Positions 13,553 through 22,280 of a DNA stretch of 22,500 bases are shown here, piece by piece. Below the pieces are notes generated by a model. The model did no database searches and was not told where the DNA came from. It saw only the letters and a list, made by a program, of their open reading frames with translations. The first letter of the stretch is position 1. Each line of letters starts with the position of its first letter. Origin of the DNA: Chrysomallon squamiferum. Taxonomy: Eukaryota > Mollusca > Gastropoda > Neomphalida > Peltospiridae. A program made the translations under genes and the position numbers. Location of the stretch: contig CM022670.1 in the NCBI GenBank assembly GCA_012295275.1, forward strand, positions 12,554,583-12,577,082. The letters are read 5' to 3'.

Positions 13553-14020
13553 GTGTTGATGGCTATGTGCGTTTTATATTGTCAAGTGTATGTTATGCAA
13601 ATGGTCATACAGATGTTTATTGAAGCAGTTCATAATTATGCACGTAAATTATGACCGTATCGGTGGTTTTACACGTGTATGTTGGTGTCTTCATGGCTAT
13701 ACATACATTCATCTGAATGTGTTTGAGGATATGTTAATAAAAATGCACGTGTGGTCATGTTATACAGGTGTATGTTGATGGCTGTGCAAGGGTGTATGTC
13801 ACAGAGAGTATGCATTCTATCAGCTGTTGTTTATGTGAGGAGTTCATTGCTGTCATTAGTTAACACATGTCATTCTCTCCCAACATATGGGACCATAAAC
13901 GTGTTAATGGTAGAATTAGTGAAACAGCCACATGATCATTGATAATTAGTGGGAAATAATTGTCAGATACCAAATTTACTTCATTCTGTAATGTCGGATG
14001 GTTTTATACGTGTATGTCGA
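13553..14020 (+). repeat. Diffuse, decayed repeat region with ACGTGTATGTTG phrases
   Basis: Related phrases recur: GGTTTTACACGTGTATGTT at 13664-13682, ATGTTATACAGGTGTATGTT near 13757-13776, GGTTTTATACGTGTATGTCG at 14000-14019, and TTTTATATTGTCAAGTGTAT near 13572. TTGATGGCT or similar follows or precedes several of them. No constant period could be fitted, so this is either an ancient minisatellite or chance TG/AT-rich resemblance. Frames at 13590-13778 and 13751-13942 lie in it and carry no domain. Confidence 0.4.
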
Positions 14021-14772
14021 TATAAATTAGTATGGTAAATTGAAATTTAAGAAAAAGAAAAAAAAAAAACATTCCCGAACACCCCCGTCCTCTTAATTTA
14101 GTACAAATTAATATATAGATATAGCAACAAATAGGGGAAATAATTAAAAACCACACAGGCTAAAATCTGCTATCACATTCCACGCCATCTTTTGTCCTCG
14201 ATTGAAACATCTTCTTCCCTTGCAGAAATAGCGTTTATAATCAATTCTCTACAAAAACGTGTTCGGTAGCGGGTCCATTCTTTCCCAAGAGACGTAACCC
14301 GGCAATTGTAGATTTAATGTGGAATTGTAACCGACAGTGCAATTTGTAGACTTGAAGTTCCATCAAACGAAGAGAGAAAACTCTGGTGCCGATGTTATGA
14401 CACTGAAGTTTCCAGAATTGATCACGGGAACCATAACGACAATGCTGTGTTGTAAATCAAGCCTTCTTAGACAGAGCACCGATCAGATTACTACGTTTGG
14501 GCACTCTGAATTTAGAATAAATGAAACATGTCAAGATAGCTTCCCGAGGGAACTGGAGTTACTGTCCCCAGCATGTAAGAACTCAATCAGGATCCATTTT
14601 ACTCTACTCGTTAGTGGAAGGTGACGATAATTTACTTTACTTTGTTACTGTAGTTAGCCTACAAGCACGTAATAATAATTTACTTCGTTACCATCCTTGG
14701 ACTCATTTGTACGTGGAAGAATGATAGGACAACTTCCCATTCACGTTGTTTTCGTAAAGATAGACATGGAAA
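14021..14772. other. Unique region with a weak exon-like patch
   Basis: After an A-rich patch (14048-14068), the stretch 14150-14620 is the least repetitive part of this neighbourhood. A pyrimidine-rich tract ends in CAG at 14225 and a frame stays open from 14227 to a TAG at 14347-14349, with an AATAAA at 14516-14521. A 95-codon plus frame (14337-14624) also occurs. None of the translations resembles a family that I know, so no gene is called. Confidence 0.4.
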
Positions 14773-14818
14773 CACACATACATACATACATACATACATA
14801 CATACATACATACATACA

Positions 14819-14906
<88 letters not shown>
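14773..14906. repeat. Compound microsatellite (CATA)n-(ATT)n
   Basis: About 18 perfect CATA units (14773-14847) join directly to about 19 ATT units (14848-14906). The Asn-, Ile-, Tyr- and MYVC-rich open frames on both strands come from these units. Confidence 0.98.
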
Positions 14907-14907
<1 letters not shown>

Positions 14908-15376
14908 CGTACATTCGAGAATGCATTCCCCGGAAAACACAAATCCGGAAACACACACGCGTAAAATTTGCAATTTTTGAAAATAAATATTTTAATATTA
15001 CCTGAATAAATTAAAGTAATAAAACAAACAAACAAAAAAGAACAATTAAATAAACGGACAATTTTACTTATGACGACTTAAAACGCGAATCTAAAATGTG
15101 TTTACTCATCTGCAGGACGGTAGCCTGCATCTTTAACAGTTGTTCGGATCATTTGGCAATTCGTTCATGTTCACCTATATTACCCATCACGCTGTTCTGC
15201 TAGACACTCCGAGTTAATTTACCAGTTCAGACGATCAGCAGGACGGGTCCTGGTTTCTGTAAAGTGGGTCTAGAAGATTAAACCCCAGAGAAAAGATGAA
15301 ACCAGTCTCACTGGCAGCTTTACATAACTGAAAGAAATGTGATATAGCAGTGATTAAATAAATGTATATATTATTA
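14907..15376. other. Unique sequence, no gene seen
   Basis: About 470 bp of unique DNA, GC-richer between about 15105 and 15330. GCAGGACGG occurs twice there (about 15113 and 15238), too short to call a repeat. No exon was recognised. Confidence 0.55.
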
Positions 15377-15419
15377 TTTTAATTTTTATTTTATTTTATT
15401 TTATTTTATTTTTTTTTTT
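15377..15419. repeat. (ATTTT)n followed by a T run
   Basis: Pentanucleotide ATTTT units pass into a run of ten T bases. This is low-complexity DNA with no further content. Confidence 0.9.
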
Positions 15420-15903
15420 CAATTTCATGGGTTAAAAAGAAAATCGATTTCCACGTTTTATGATTAATTAAATTGTGTGTATGTGGGGGTTTCACGATGT
15501 TTAAATTTTGCCTCGGTTTTGCATAAAATAGGAGAAATGTGCTTATATTTCTTTAATAATTTATTAATTTGTCAAAAAATAATTTAAAGCCCTTCGTGCG
15601 TTAGGTATCTGTGTTATTTTAATGAATGGAAAATACACAGAAATTTTAAACAGTTTGTTGATTTCAACGACAGCACCGGAGCACACGAATAGATTTTTGT
15701 ATTCACTTACATTTTTAACCATAATTTTAATTTTTAAATCAGTTATTGACTATGAAATATTTCATAATTTTGACAGTTAGCCATTGAATGAAACCCGTCA
15801 CGTTTTTAATTCTATTAGCAACAACGAATATTATACATGAATCTCTCATAATCACAACACATACCACAGATTTTAGGTACCAGTCTTTTTTCTTTTTCTT
15901 TTC
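15420..15903. other. AT-rich unique sequence, no gene seen
   Basis: Strongly AT-rich unique sequence without recognised features up to the TCTA array. Confidence 0.6.
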
Positions 15904-15936
15904 TTATCTATATCTATATCTATCTATCTATCTATT

Positions 15937-16005
<69 letters not shown>

Positions 16006-16021
16006 ATATATATATATATAT
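15904..16021. repeat. (TCTA)n-(TA)n microsatellite
   Basis: TCTA units from 15904 with early ATATC and TTTC variants become perfect from about 15939 to 16003 and end in a TA run to 16021. The array is bracketed by GTACCAGTC at 15877-15885 and again at 16027-16035. Confidence 0.97.
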
Positions 16022-16061
16022 TTTATGTACCAGTCATTTGACTTTATTGGTAAAAGAGAAC

Positions 16062-16084
16062 AAAAAAAAAAAAAAAAAAAAAAA
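16062..16084. repeat. Poly-A / minus-strand poly-T tract, 23 bases
   Basis: An uninterrupted A run on the plus strand. On the minus strand it is a T run directly after the 3' end of the tRNA-like relic, where a pol III terminator would be expected. Confidence 0.95.
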
Positions 16085-16163
16085 TCATCGCGTCCCTGAA
16101 GAGGATCGAACCCTCCAGACGAGCGCGCGCACTTATCAGACGTGGATTTATGTCACTTGGCTG
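16085..16163 (-). pseudogene. Class II tRNA-like relic (Ser/Leu type) or SINE head
   Basis: Read on the minus strand, AGCCAAGTGAC (from 16162) resembles the A box of serine/leucine tRNAs (TGGCCGAGTGG). GGTTCGATCC (16112-16103) is a near-consensus B box. The T arm pairs as GAGGG with CTCTT around loop TTCGATC. The A-to-B box distance of about 50 bp suits a class II tRNA with a long variable arm, and a T run follows the 3' end. An intact gene is unlikely because the 7 bases after the T arm (CAGGGAC) do not pair with the expected 5' acceptor segment and the anticodon stem is poor. A decayed tRNA gene or tRNA-derived SINE head are the two options. Confidence 0.4.
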
Positions 16164-16167
16164 AACA

Positions 16168-16186
16168 CTGCCCCATCTAGCGGTCA
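16168..16186 (-). promoter_or_regulatory. CTCF-like motif 3
   Basis: The minus strand reads GACCGCTAGATGGGGCAGT, matching the CTCF core (CCGCTAGATGGCGC-type) at all but about one core position. It abuts the tRNA-like relic on its 5' side and has the same orientation as the motifs at 6083 and 12308. Binding is inferred from the motif alone. Confidence 0.35.
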
Positions 16187-16386
16187 TACTATCTAAAAGT
16201 GTTAGTGGGTCTAGAAAGACAAATGAAATCGGTATGCAGACGAGTTTAGATTATTCTGAATGTGACACAAAATCAATACAAACATGTTACTTAAGAAAAG
16301 ACGTTTACTTACACACAGTCTAGCTGCGAGACGACAGAAAAGAACAGATAACAGTAGACGGAGAAAGTGAGTCAGTTAATAAGTAC

Positions 16387-16407
16387 AAAAAAAAAAAAAA
16401 AAAAAAA
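16387..16407. repeat. Poly-A tract, 21 bases
   Basis: An uninterrupted A run on the plus strand, with no element body recognised in front of it. Confidence 0.95.
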
Positions 16408-16469
16408 CAGTCGAGTTTGTTTGTTCACAAAGAAACAAGGCGTTAGCAGTATTTCAGATTTTTTAAAAC

Positions 16470-16620
16470 GAAGAAAGAAAGAAGGGAACAATAATGATAA
16501 GGAAAGGAGAACAGATAAACATTTCTTTTGACTTGTCCCCTGTATGCAGATTGTTTTTCTGTACTTCTTTTTTTTTCTTCCCTTTTCCTTTCTTTCTTCC
16601 TCTGTTCCTTTTTTTCTTTT
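16470..16620. repeat. Purine arm and pyrimidine tract forming an imperfect inverted repeat
   Basis: The purine segment GAAGAAAGAAAGAAGGGAA (16470-16488) is nearly complementary to part of a long pyrimidine tract (16578-16599, within 16565-16619). They are separated by about 90 bp. Both arms are simple-sequence DNA, so the pairing may be fortuitous. The frames in it encode Lys/Arg- or Phe-rich low-complexity strings. Confidence 0.6.
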
Positions 16621-16636
16621 TATTTGCACGCACGTA

Positions 16637-16790
16637 TGTAAGCATTCATACCTGTATTTATATGTATGTATATAGACATGTATGTTTTTATGTACGTTTG
16701 TATGTATAAATTTATTTGCCTATAAATATGTCTGTGTACATGTAAGTATGTGTGTGTGTATAAATCTGTGATGTATGTATGTATCTATTA
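16637..16790. repeat. Degenerate (TATG)n array
   Basis: TATG units broken by TGTG, TTTA and CATG variants, much more eroded than the array at 3944. It represents the aged state of the same kind of locus. Confidence 0.88.
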
Positions 16791-16830
16791 ATATGAGTAC
16801 TGTATGTATCAAAACTAATATCTCTAACAA

Positions 16831-16832
<2 letters not shown>

Positions 16833-16854
<22 letters not shown>
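16833..16854. repeat. Poly-T tract, 22 bases
   Basis: An uninterrupted T run. On the minus strand it could be a retroposon tail, but no element body was recognised to its right. Confidence 0.95.
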
Positions 16855-16861
<7 letters not shown>

Positions 16862-17183
16862 GGTAATCTTCAACAAAAACACAGTTTTTACTTCAGGAAA
16901 TATTCTGTCAGAAATTATATATTATATCCATTTGTTGTTACGTCTGGCTTTTATCATACTTTGATAAAAGTAAAATGAAGAAAAATGCCTCTGTTTAGCT
17001 ATATCATAATTAGATTTCTTACCAACACGATCCCTTGAGTCTTCGTCGACGTTTTCTGAAGACAAAAATATTCTATTGGTTAGAATAAACCACAATATTA
17101 TATAGTGTATCTTAATAACATGATTATATTCCTTTATTGAAAAAAAAAAAAACCTATATATAATACATAATAATAAAAATATA
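16855..17183. other. AT-rich unique sequence, no gene seen
   Basis: About 330 bp of AT-rich DNA with a 12-base A run near 17141-17152. The minus frame at 16922-17299 gains length from the AAAT repeat and has no recognised domain. Confidence 0.6.
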
Positions 17184-17185
17184 TA

Positions 17186-17215
<30 letters not shown>
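17184..17215. repeat. (AAAT)n microsatellite
   Basis: Eight or so AAAT units preceded by a short TA stretch. Confidence 0.93.
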
Positions 17216-17217
<2 letters not shown>

Positions 17218-17597
17218 CATCATCACCAGCAGCATCATTAGAAGATGCTGGAACTACGAATAAAAACAAAAATATTTTCAAATAAAAATTTGGTGACAAA
17301 TCTCGTCTTTTATAATAGGTTCACAAATAGCGAGAAACACGTGGGTCGTGAAATATTTGACAAAAAGCTAAAAAATAAAAATCTTTTCGTTCGGCCTTTT
17401 CAGTTTTAAAATAAGTAAATAAACACAGAAACAACTAAATAAATAAAGCAAGAACATTCAGTGAATTAACAGCAGAATAGAACTAGTCAAGCATTTAAAA
17501 AGATTTTTATCGTAGAGTTTTAGATCATAAGACTATTATGGGATTTGTTTGTTAGAGCGAATGCGTCTTTGAATGTGACTGTATGTGCATGTTTGTC

Positions 17598-17599
<2 letters not shown>
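17216..17599. other. AT-rich unique sequence, no gene seen
   Basis: It holds an E-box core CACGTG near 17339-17344 (in AACACGTGGG), an isolated hit of little weight. Nothing else was recognised. Confidence 0.6.

Positions 17600-17682
<83 letters not shown>
17600..17682. repeat. (GA)n microsatellite
   Basis: An uninterrupted GA array of about 82 bp. The minus SLSLSL frame across it is an artefact. Confidence 0.98.
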
Positions 17683-17683
<1 letters not shown>

Positions 17684-18216
17684 TTGGATATTCATATCTC
17701 AGTTGCATATGAATATGGAATTTGATCCTGGTGCGTAATAGCTATCAAGACGGCGACTTAACAAGTGGACCAAAAAAGATGCCAGGTTCTTTATTTGAAC
17801 ATGCAGGGTAAAGTAACATTGATTTTAAGTATGCTGATTGGAGGAAACACTCATGTGACGATTGGTCTCAATCCATGTTTCTTTATTCCGCGATCGTACT
17901 GTAGTAATTTCCTAATTCGTCAGCACACCGGAAATGAACTAATACTTTCAGCTCTTATGCAAACATTTTTCACAAGTCGAACGTGAGGGGATTTAATGAA
18001 TGAAATTCATGAGATATGAAACGTTAGATGGATTAATTGCAACTTTTATTACAATTTTTTCCATGCTGCTAAAAAATTTTTATTTTTTTTTTTTTTTTTT
18101 TTTACCTCGATCTATATCAATGTCCATTACAATAATATTATCGTTTCATTGTATCATCTGAAAAAAACACTTTATTTATATTATTCCTTAATACCACATA
18201 CTTTGATGTTGAAATA
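17683..18216. other. Unique sequence with a T run
   Basis: About 530 bp of unique DNA, including a 73-codon plus frame at 17765-17986 without a recognisable domain and a 21-base T run at about 18083-18103. No exon could be supported. Confidence 0.55.
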
Positions 18217-18222
18217 CATGTA

Positions 18223-18277
<55 letters not shown>

Positions 18278-18357
18278 ATGTATGTATGCATGCATGCATG
18301 CATGTATGTTTGTATTTATGTATGTATGTATGTATGCATGGATGTATATATGTATAG
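18217..18357. repeat. Compound (TATG)n-(TG)n-(TATG)n-(CATG)n array
   Basis: Short TATG, then TG at about 18228-18261, TATG to about 18287, four CATG units to about 18303, then eroded TATG to 18357. The single-base steps between motifs (TATG, TG, CATG) suggest one array that diversified by mutation and slippage. Confidence 0.95.
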
Positions 18358-18439
18358 GCTAACAAAAACAAAATATGCATTTGTAAATTAATCTGTCTAT
18401 CAGTGAATGAAGAATTCATGTGTATATATACATACATTT

Positions 18440-18608
18440 GCATATATTGGCAACAGCCAATTCTCTTTACGCTGATGACACACTATTGCTCACCCCAGTG
18501 GCGGTCTGTTTGATTTGCTGACACACATTAAATTTGTTTAGGTATAACACCGCGATATCGAATGAAATCAGAACAAAACAACATTTGATTCCCACTGCTT
18601 CCATGTAA
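18440..18608 (+). pseudogene. Non-LTR retrotransposon reverse-transcriptase relic (YADD motif)
   Basis: In the frame with TAC at 18468, the plus strand translates as ATANSLYADDTLLLTP. YADD is the catalytic motif of reverse transcriptases, and the S-L-YADD-TLLL context is typical of L1-like LINE proteins. The same frame meets a TGA at 18519-18521 and then reads LFRYNTAISNEIRTKQ, placed where L1-type proteins carry a conserved SGYKIN-like segment, though about six residues too close. In another frame 18509-18538 reads FDLLTHIKFV, so small indels are likely. Only about 55 codons of the palm region can be seen. A microsatellite array lies on the left and no 3' tail was found. The motif match is short, so a chance YADD cannot be fully excluded, but the flanking residues favour a LINE fossil. 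Confidence 0.5.
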
Positions 18609-18847
18609 TTGTTTCCAAACGACAGTAGTAATTATTGCAAACACCTCGACGCCATTATCCAGAATTCAGGGCTTTTTTTCGACACTTTTCTCTACACGAA
18701 TAATGGATACGATCCGTTGCTGTTTTCATCAAAGAAAAAGAAGAAAAAAAATGTTGTCGTTGTTGTTTACATCACTCGATTATAAAACGTAGAGTGAGGC
18801 ACAAACGTGTATTGTATTATATTGTTAACTAATTCACGCCTTAATTG

Positions 18848-19107
<260 letters not shown>

Positions 19108-19423
19108 TTTATTTTATTATTTTTCTTCTTAGCTGTATTGAAAGAAGAATGGGTTATTGGAATATTTGGGATTATCGGAATATCGACAGAACTTTTATTG
19201 GTCCTGAAGTGTTTCGAGCTCATAATCTCCTGCTTTGTCGAATTACAGCGCTGATGTAATTCAATAGCTCGGTGAGGAGGACTTGTGTATTCATTAAGGG
19301 ATTTGTGCCGTTCCAGCTCGTAAAACAAATTATGTGATAATTATACGTTAATATTGAACACAGCCATCTTGTTCCTGTATGGAAATATTTGTACAGTTCA
19401 ATTAAATATGAATATTTACATTT
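19108..19423. other. Unique sequence, no gene seen
   Basis: About 315 bp of unique DNA of average composition between the CT array and a TATG array. Frames that cover it are extensions of the CT repeat frames. Confidence 0.6.
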
Positions 19424-19543
19424 ATATATGTATGTATGTATGTATGTATGGTGGTGTGTTTATGTATGTACGTATCTATGTATGTGTATGTATGGATGTG
19501 TGTTTGCTATTTGTATGTATGTATGTATGTATGCGTGTGTAAA
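19424..19543. repeat. Interrupted (TATG)n array
   Basis: Two perfect TATG blocks (about 19427-19450 and 19514-19533) are separated by eroded TATG/TGTG sequence. Confidence 0.93.
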
Positions 19544-20215
19544 CCTGTATAATTATGTATAAATGGTTTAAGGAGTTATTTAACATAAAAAAACGTAGCT
19601 TGGGTGTTTATGTATCCATCTGTGAGTATGTGTATCTGGATCTGCGTCTGTTACGAACACACACCTATGTCAGTATATTTTAATCTATAGGACGATTTTC
19701 TTAAAGTACAAGAAATAATAATTAGTATCTGCCATTTATTTTCTTAATACATAAAGCCACAAAAATTACTATTTATCGTGATAACTATTCATTTAACCCC
19801 GTCATTTAAATGCATGGATTCTAGTTTTGTATTCCGAGAAGAAATTTATAAACGTAATTTACCTAAGACTTGGAAGCAAATGTCGCGTCGTATGCAACAT
19901 TATAGACCAAAATAGACAGTTTATTTCCTTTGTTTTTAAATAAGCTCATAAGAGCAACGAGATGCAGTATGAATATTAAGATATCTTGTTTGTCCAAATT
20001 TGTCTCCTCTACCTTAATTTTCATTCCTCGAATTTGTAATTACGAAATATTATAAAGAGATTGAAGATGAATGAGTCTTACTCTCATTCTTCGATGCCAC
20101 GGATACTGGAAACGCAGTCAGTTCAGGAAAACGATAAAAATCTCTGATCAAAAATTATTAATTCTACCAACGATCTTTAAGCTAATGCCATAGTCGGCCA
20201 CGGAGAATCATATGC
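19544..20215. other. AT-rich unique sequence, no gene seen
   Basis: About 670 bp without microsatellites. No coding, RNA or mobile-element signal was recognised. Confidence 0.6.
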
Positions 20216-20500
20216 ATGAAACTTGGTCAAATCTACATATTTGACAATCACTGTTCGCATCGGGAAGCAAGCGTCGTAAGCTGTGTTGTAGAAAATGGGA
20301 ATACACGATGTAAGCTCGTGATTAGTGCGGTGCTCCGCGCGCAGAGGAGGGATTACCCCCAGAGAGACGAAACTCGCTGTTTGTCGCCAGACACGAAACC
20401 TCGAGTTCTCGGCGAGACGGGCACGTCTGACATTTCATGTTTTTATGAATATTTTTTCATATTTATAAGTTTACTAAATGCGAAGACTGTGGCTGCTTAG
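20216..20500 (+). other. CpG-rich patch with an unassigned 94-codon open frame
   Basis: The core at about 20250-20430 is clearly richer in G, C and CpG than its AT-rich surroundings, with a CCGCGCGCAG string near 20336. A plus frame of 94 codons stays open through it (first Met near 20216, stop near 20500). The translation shows no motif, signal peptide or domain that I recognise and ends in a Phe-rich AT-type tail. Adjacent stretches 20366-20391 and 20392-20417 loosely repeat each other (ACGAAAC at the start and AGA at the end). This could be an exon, a regulatory element or a decayed insert. I do not claim a gene. Confidence 0.3.
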
Positions 20501-20682
20501 TAACGTACAGTGAATTAATAACGAAAGGTGCCCGAAATCTGTAATAGATAAAACTACGATGAAGCTATCTCACGAGAGTCTTAGTGTTCAAAACTTTTTT
20601 CAAAAGATTAAATAGCGCGTTTATTGGGAAGAATTACAAGAACAATAATAATTATTGTTTATTTTTCTGTTTTCATTCTTCA

Positions 20683-20754
<72 letters not shown>

Positions 20755-20781
20755 CATACGTGCGCGCTCACACACACACAC
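20683..20781. repeat. (CA)n microsatellite
   Basis: CA repeats from 20683 to about 20750 with one TA variant, then a break (AAACATACGTGCGCGCTC) and a second CA block at about 20770-20781. A T run follows. The His-Thr frames are repeat translations. Confidence 0.97.
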
Positions 20782-21211
20782 ATTTTTTTTTTGTCCTCTC
20801 TTATTTTGCACTATTAAACTCTTAAACTAAGCTGCTAAAAATACATTCTTTTAAGACAAAATAATAAATTCTTTAATCTGACCAACAGTGATTTTTCTAT
20901 TTTCAGTTCTAATTCACAATAAGAGGGAATCACAATAAACAAGTCCACACAGTGCACAGTTGTTTAAACGTATTTGGGATTTATTTGATAAACACAGTCT
21001 TTTAATAGGATAACAGTGTTTTTATCATACCTATTTCTAAATATCTATTCATGGCTTCAACAAAAGACGTCAAGCCAAGGAAGTGAAATATGTATATATA
21101 TATTTTTATGAATATATGTAAATACGCTTTTAATAAATTGATATACATATATGATGTCTGTATATGTATTTAATTTATTGTATGCAATATATATATGTAT
21201 ATGTATATCAA
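20782..21211. other. AT-rich unique sequence, no gene seen
   Basis: About 430 bp of AT-rich DNA ending in loose TATATG sequence from about 21090. Nothing recognised. Confidence 0.6.
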
Positions 21212-21264
21212 GTTTTGCTCCTGTTGTTGTTCGTTTTGCTCCTGTTTTGCTCATGTTGTTGTTT
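21212..21264 (+). repeat. Short tandem repeat of TTTTGCTCCTG(TTGTTGTT)
   Basis: The phrase GTTTTGCTCCTG occurs at about 21212 and 21232 and, as TTTTGCTCATG, at about 21244. The first and last are followed by TTGTTGTT. Unit lengths vary (20 and 12 bp), as expected for slippage products. Confidence 0.8.
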
Positions 21265-21271
21265 CTACGGA

Positions 21272-21590
21272 TTTATGTATGTATGCATGTATTAATGTAT
21301 CTCTACATATATGCCTGTATCAATGTATGTATGCCTGTATCAATGCATGTATGTATGTACCAATGTATGTCTCTATGTATGTATGTGTATGATGTACACG
21401 TATGTGCTATGTATCATGTATGTGTGTATGTTATTAAAATATGTACTATATACGTATGTATGCATGTATGTGTGTGTATGATGTACACGTATATACTATG
21501 GATGCATGTATGTATGTATGTTATTAAAGTATGTGCTATGTACCTATGTGTATGCATGTATGTTATTAAAGTATGTATCTATTGTCCTTT
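21272..21590 (+). repeat. Higher-order TATG-derived array (20-bp and ~90-bp units)
   Basis: The left part holds 20-bp units: ATGCCTGTATCAATGTATGT at 21311-21330, again at 21331-21350 with one change, and a related unit at 21351-21370. The right part holds a ~90-bp unit: GATGTACACGTAT at 21391 and 21480, with TTATTAAA at 21431 and 21521. A shorter 42-bp repeat places TTATTAAA again at 21563. The array evidently grew from TATG repeats by duplication of diverged blocks. Three overlapping open frames across it are Tyr/Val/Cys/Met-rich repeat translations. Confidence 0.9.
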
Positions 21591-21794
21591 TATTTCAGTA
21601 TTACTCCTTGCCTGTTTATTTCTCTGTGTCTGTCTTTCTGTTTGACTGTGTATCTGTCTCTATTCCTCTCTATCGCTGTCTCTCTCTCTCTTGCTAAACA
21701 ATACAAACACACATACACACAAAAACACACACACACACACACCAATGCATATGTAACAACACCATTTTTCATTCTAACTATCACCCATCATTTG
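21591..21794. repeat. Loose (TCTG)/(TC) and (CA)n simple sequence
   Basis: TCTGTC-type sequence at about 21620-21692 ends in a short CT run, then CA repeats occupy about 21708-21742. Both are short and imperfect. Confidence 0.8.
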
Positions 21795-21819
21795 ATATAT
21801 ATATATATATATATATATT
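21795..21819. repeat. (AT)n microsatellite
   Basis: Twelve or so AT units, self-complementary and able to form a hairpin. Confidence 0.95.
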
Positions 21820-22204
21820 AAAGAAGTCTTAATTAAGCGCTTTTCAAAAATTTATGACATCGTTTTGCGATACGAGTGCTGCAGTAGCAGCCAGCTGAGA
21901 TTATTAATAGTAAAATCGACTGCCACGTTTTTACTATACTCCAATGTCCCCGAGTCAAGCGCGATTTATGCAGAGCATTCGTTTGATAACGTCAACCATA
22001 TGTGTTTGATGGCGGTAGCGGCGCGTCCGTTACTATGGCAATTATCGGGGTATTTCCAATTTCAAACGTCACTGGCGTACAGGAAGCAATCTGAATATAA
22101 TATTTCACTGTCGAACTCGTGGGCTTCGGAAACATCGTGAAGAACCACAAACGAATGATGATGGCAATAACTTTTCGGTGAAAGCGGTAGACTGTTTAGG
22201 AAGA
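21820..22204 (+). other. GC-richer island with an unassigned open frame
   Basis: From about 21875 to 22135 the DNA is clearly less AT-rich and contains several CpGs, including the GGCGGTAGCGGCGCG phrase near 22012-22026. One plus frame is open from the AT repeat to a TGA at 22138-22140, over 100 codons, with an internal ATG near 22000. No domain is recognised. It may be an exon fragment, a regulatory element or a chance frame. Confidence 0.3.
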
Positions 22205-22280
22205 TTTAAAAATAAATAAGCAAGCAAGCAAGCAAACAGACAAACAAATACATAAATAAATAACAAACAAAACAAATAAA
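22205..22280. repeat. Mixed tetranucleotide tract (AAGC)n/(AAAC)n/(AAAT)n
   Basis: Four AAGC units are followed by AAAC and AAAT units with irregular spacing. The minus frame over 22105-22311 derives largely from it. Confidence 0.88.

Noticed and set aside
13590-13942. Two overlapping Cys/Tyr-containing frames considered as secreted peptides
   Set aside because: The frames lie in TG-rich decayed repeat sequence, which gives Cys, Val and Tyr codons. No signal peptide or cysteine spacing pattern was seen.
15263-16216. The 13-mer AGTGGGTCTAGAA present at 15263 and 16204
   Set aside because: In 22.5 kb a few 13-base repeats are expected by chance, and the flanks do not align convincingly.
16470-16599. 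Purine/pyrimidine inverted repeat as terminal inverted repeats of a small transposon
   Set aside because: Both arms are low-complexity purine or pyrimidine tracts, the pairing needs a bulge, and no target-site duplication was seen.
17339-17344. CACGTG E-box (also ACGTG cores at 7410, 13671 and 13745) as clock or MYC targets
   Set aside because: A six-base motif is expected several times by chance in 22.5 kb, and no promoter or gene is nearby to give it meaning.
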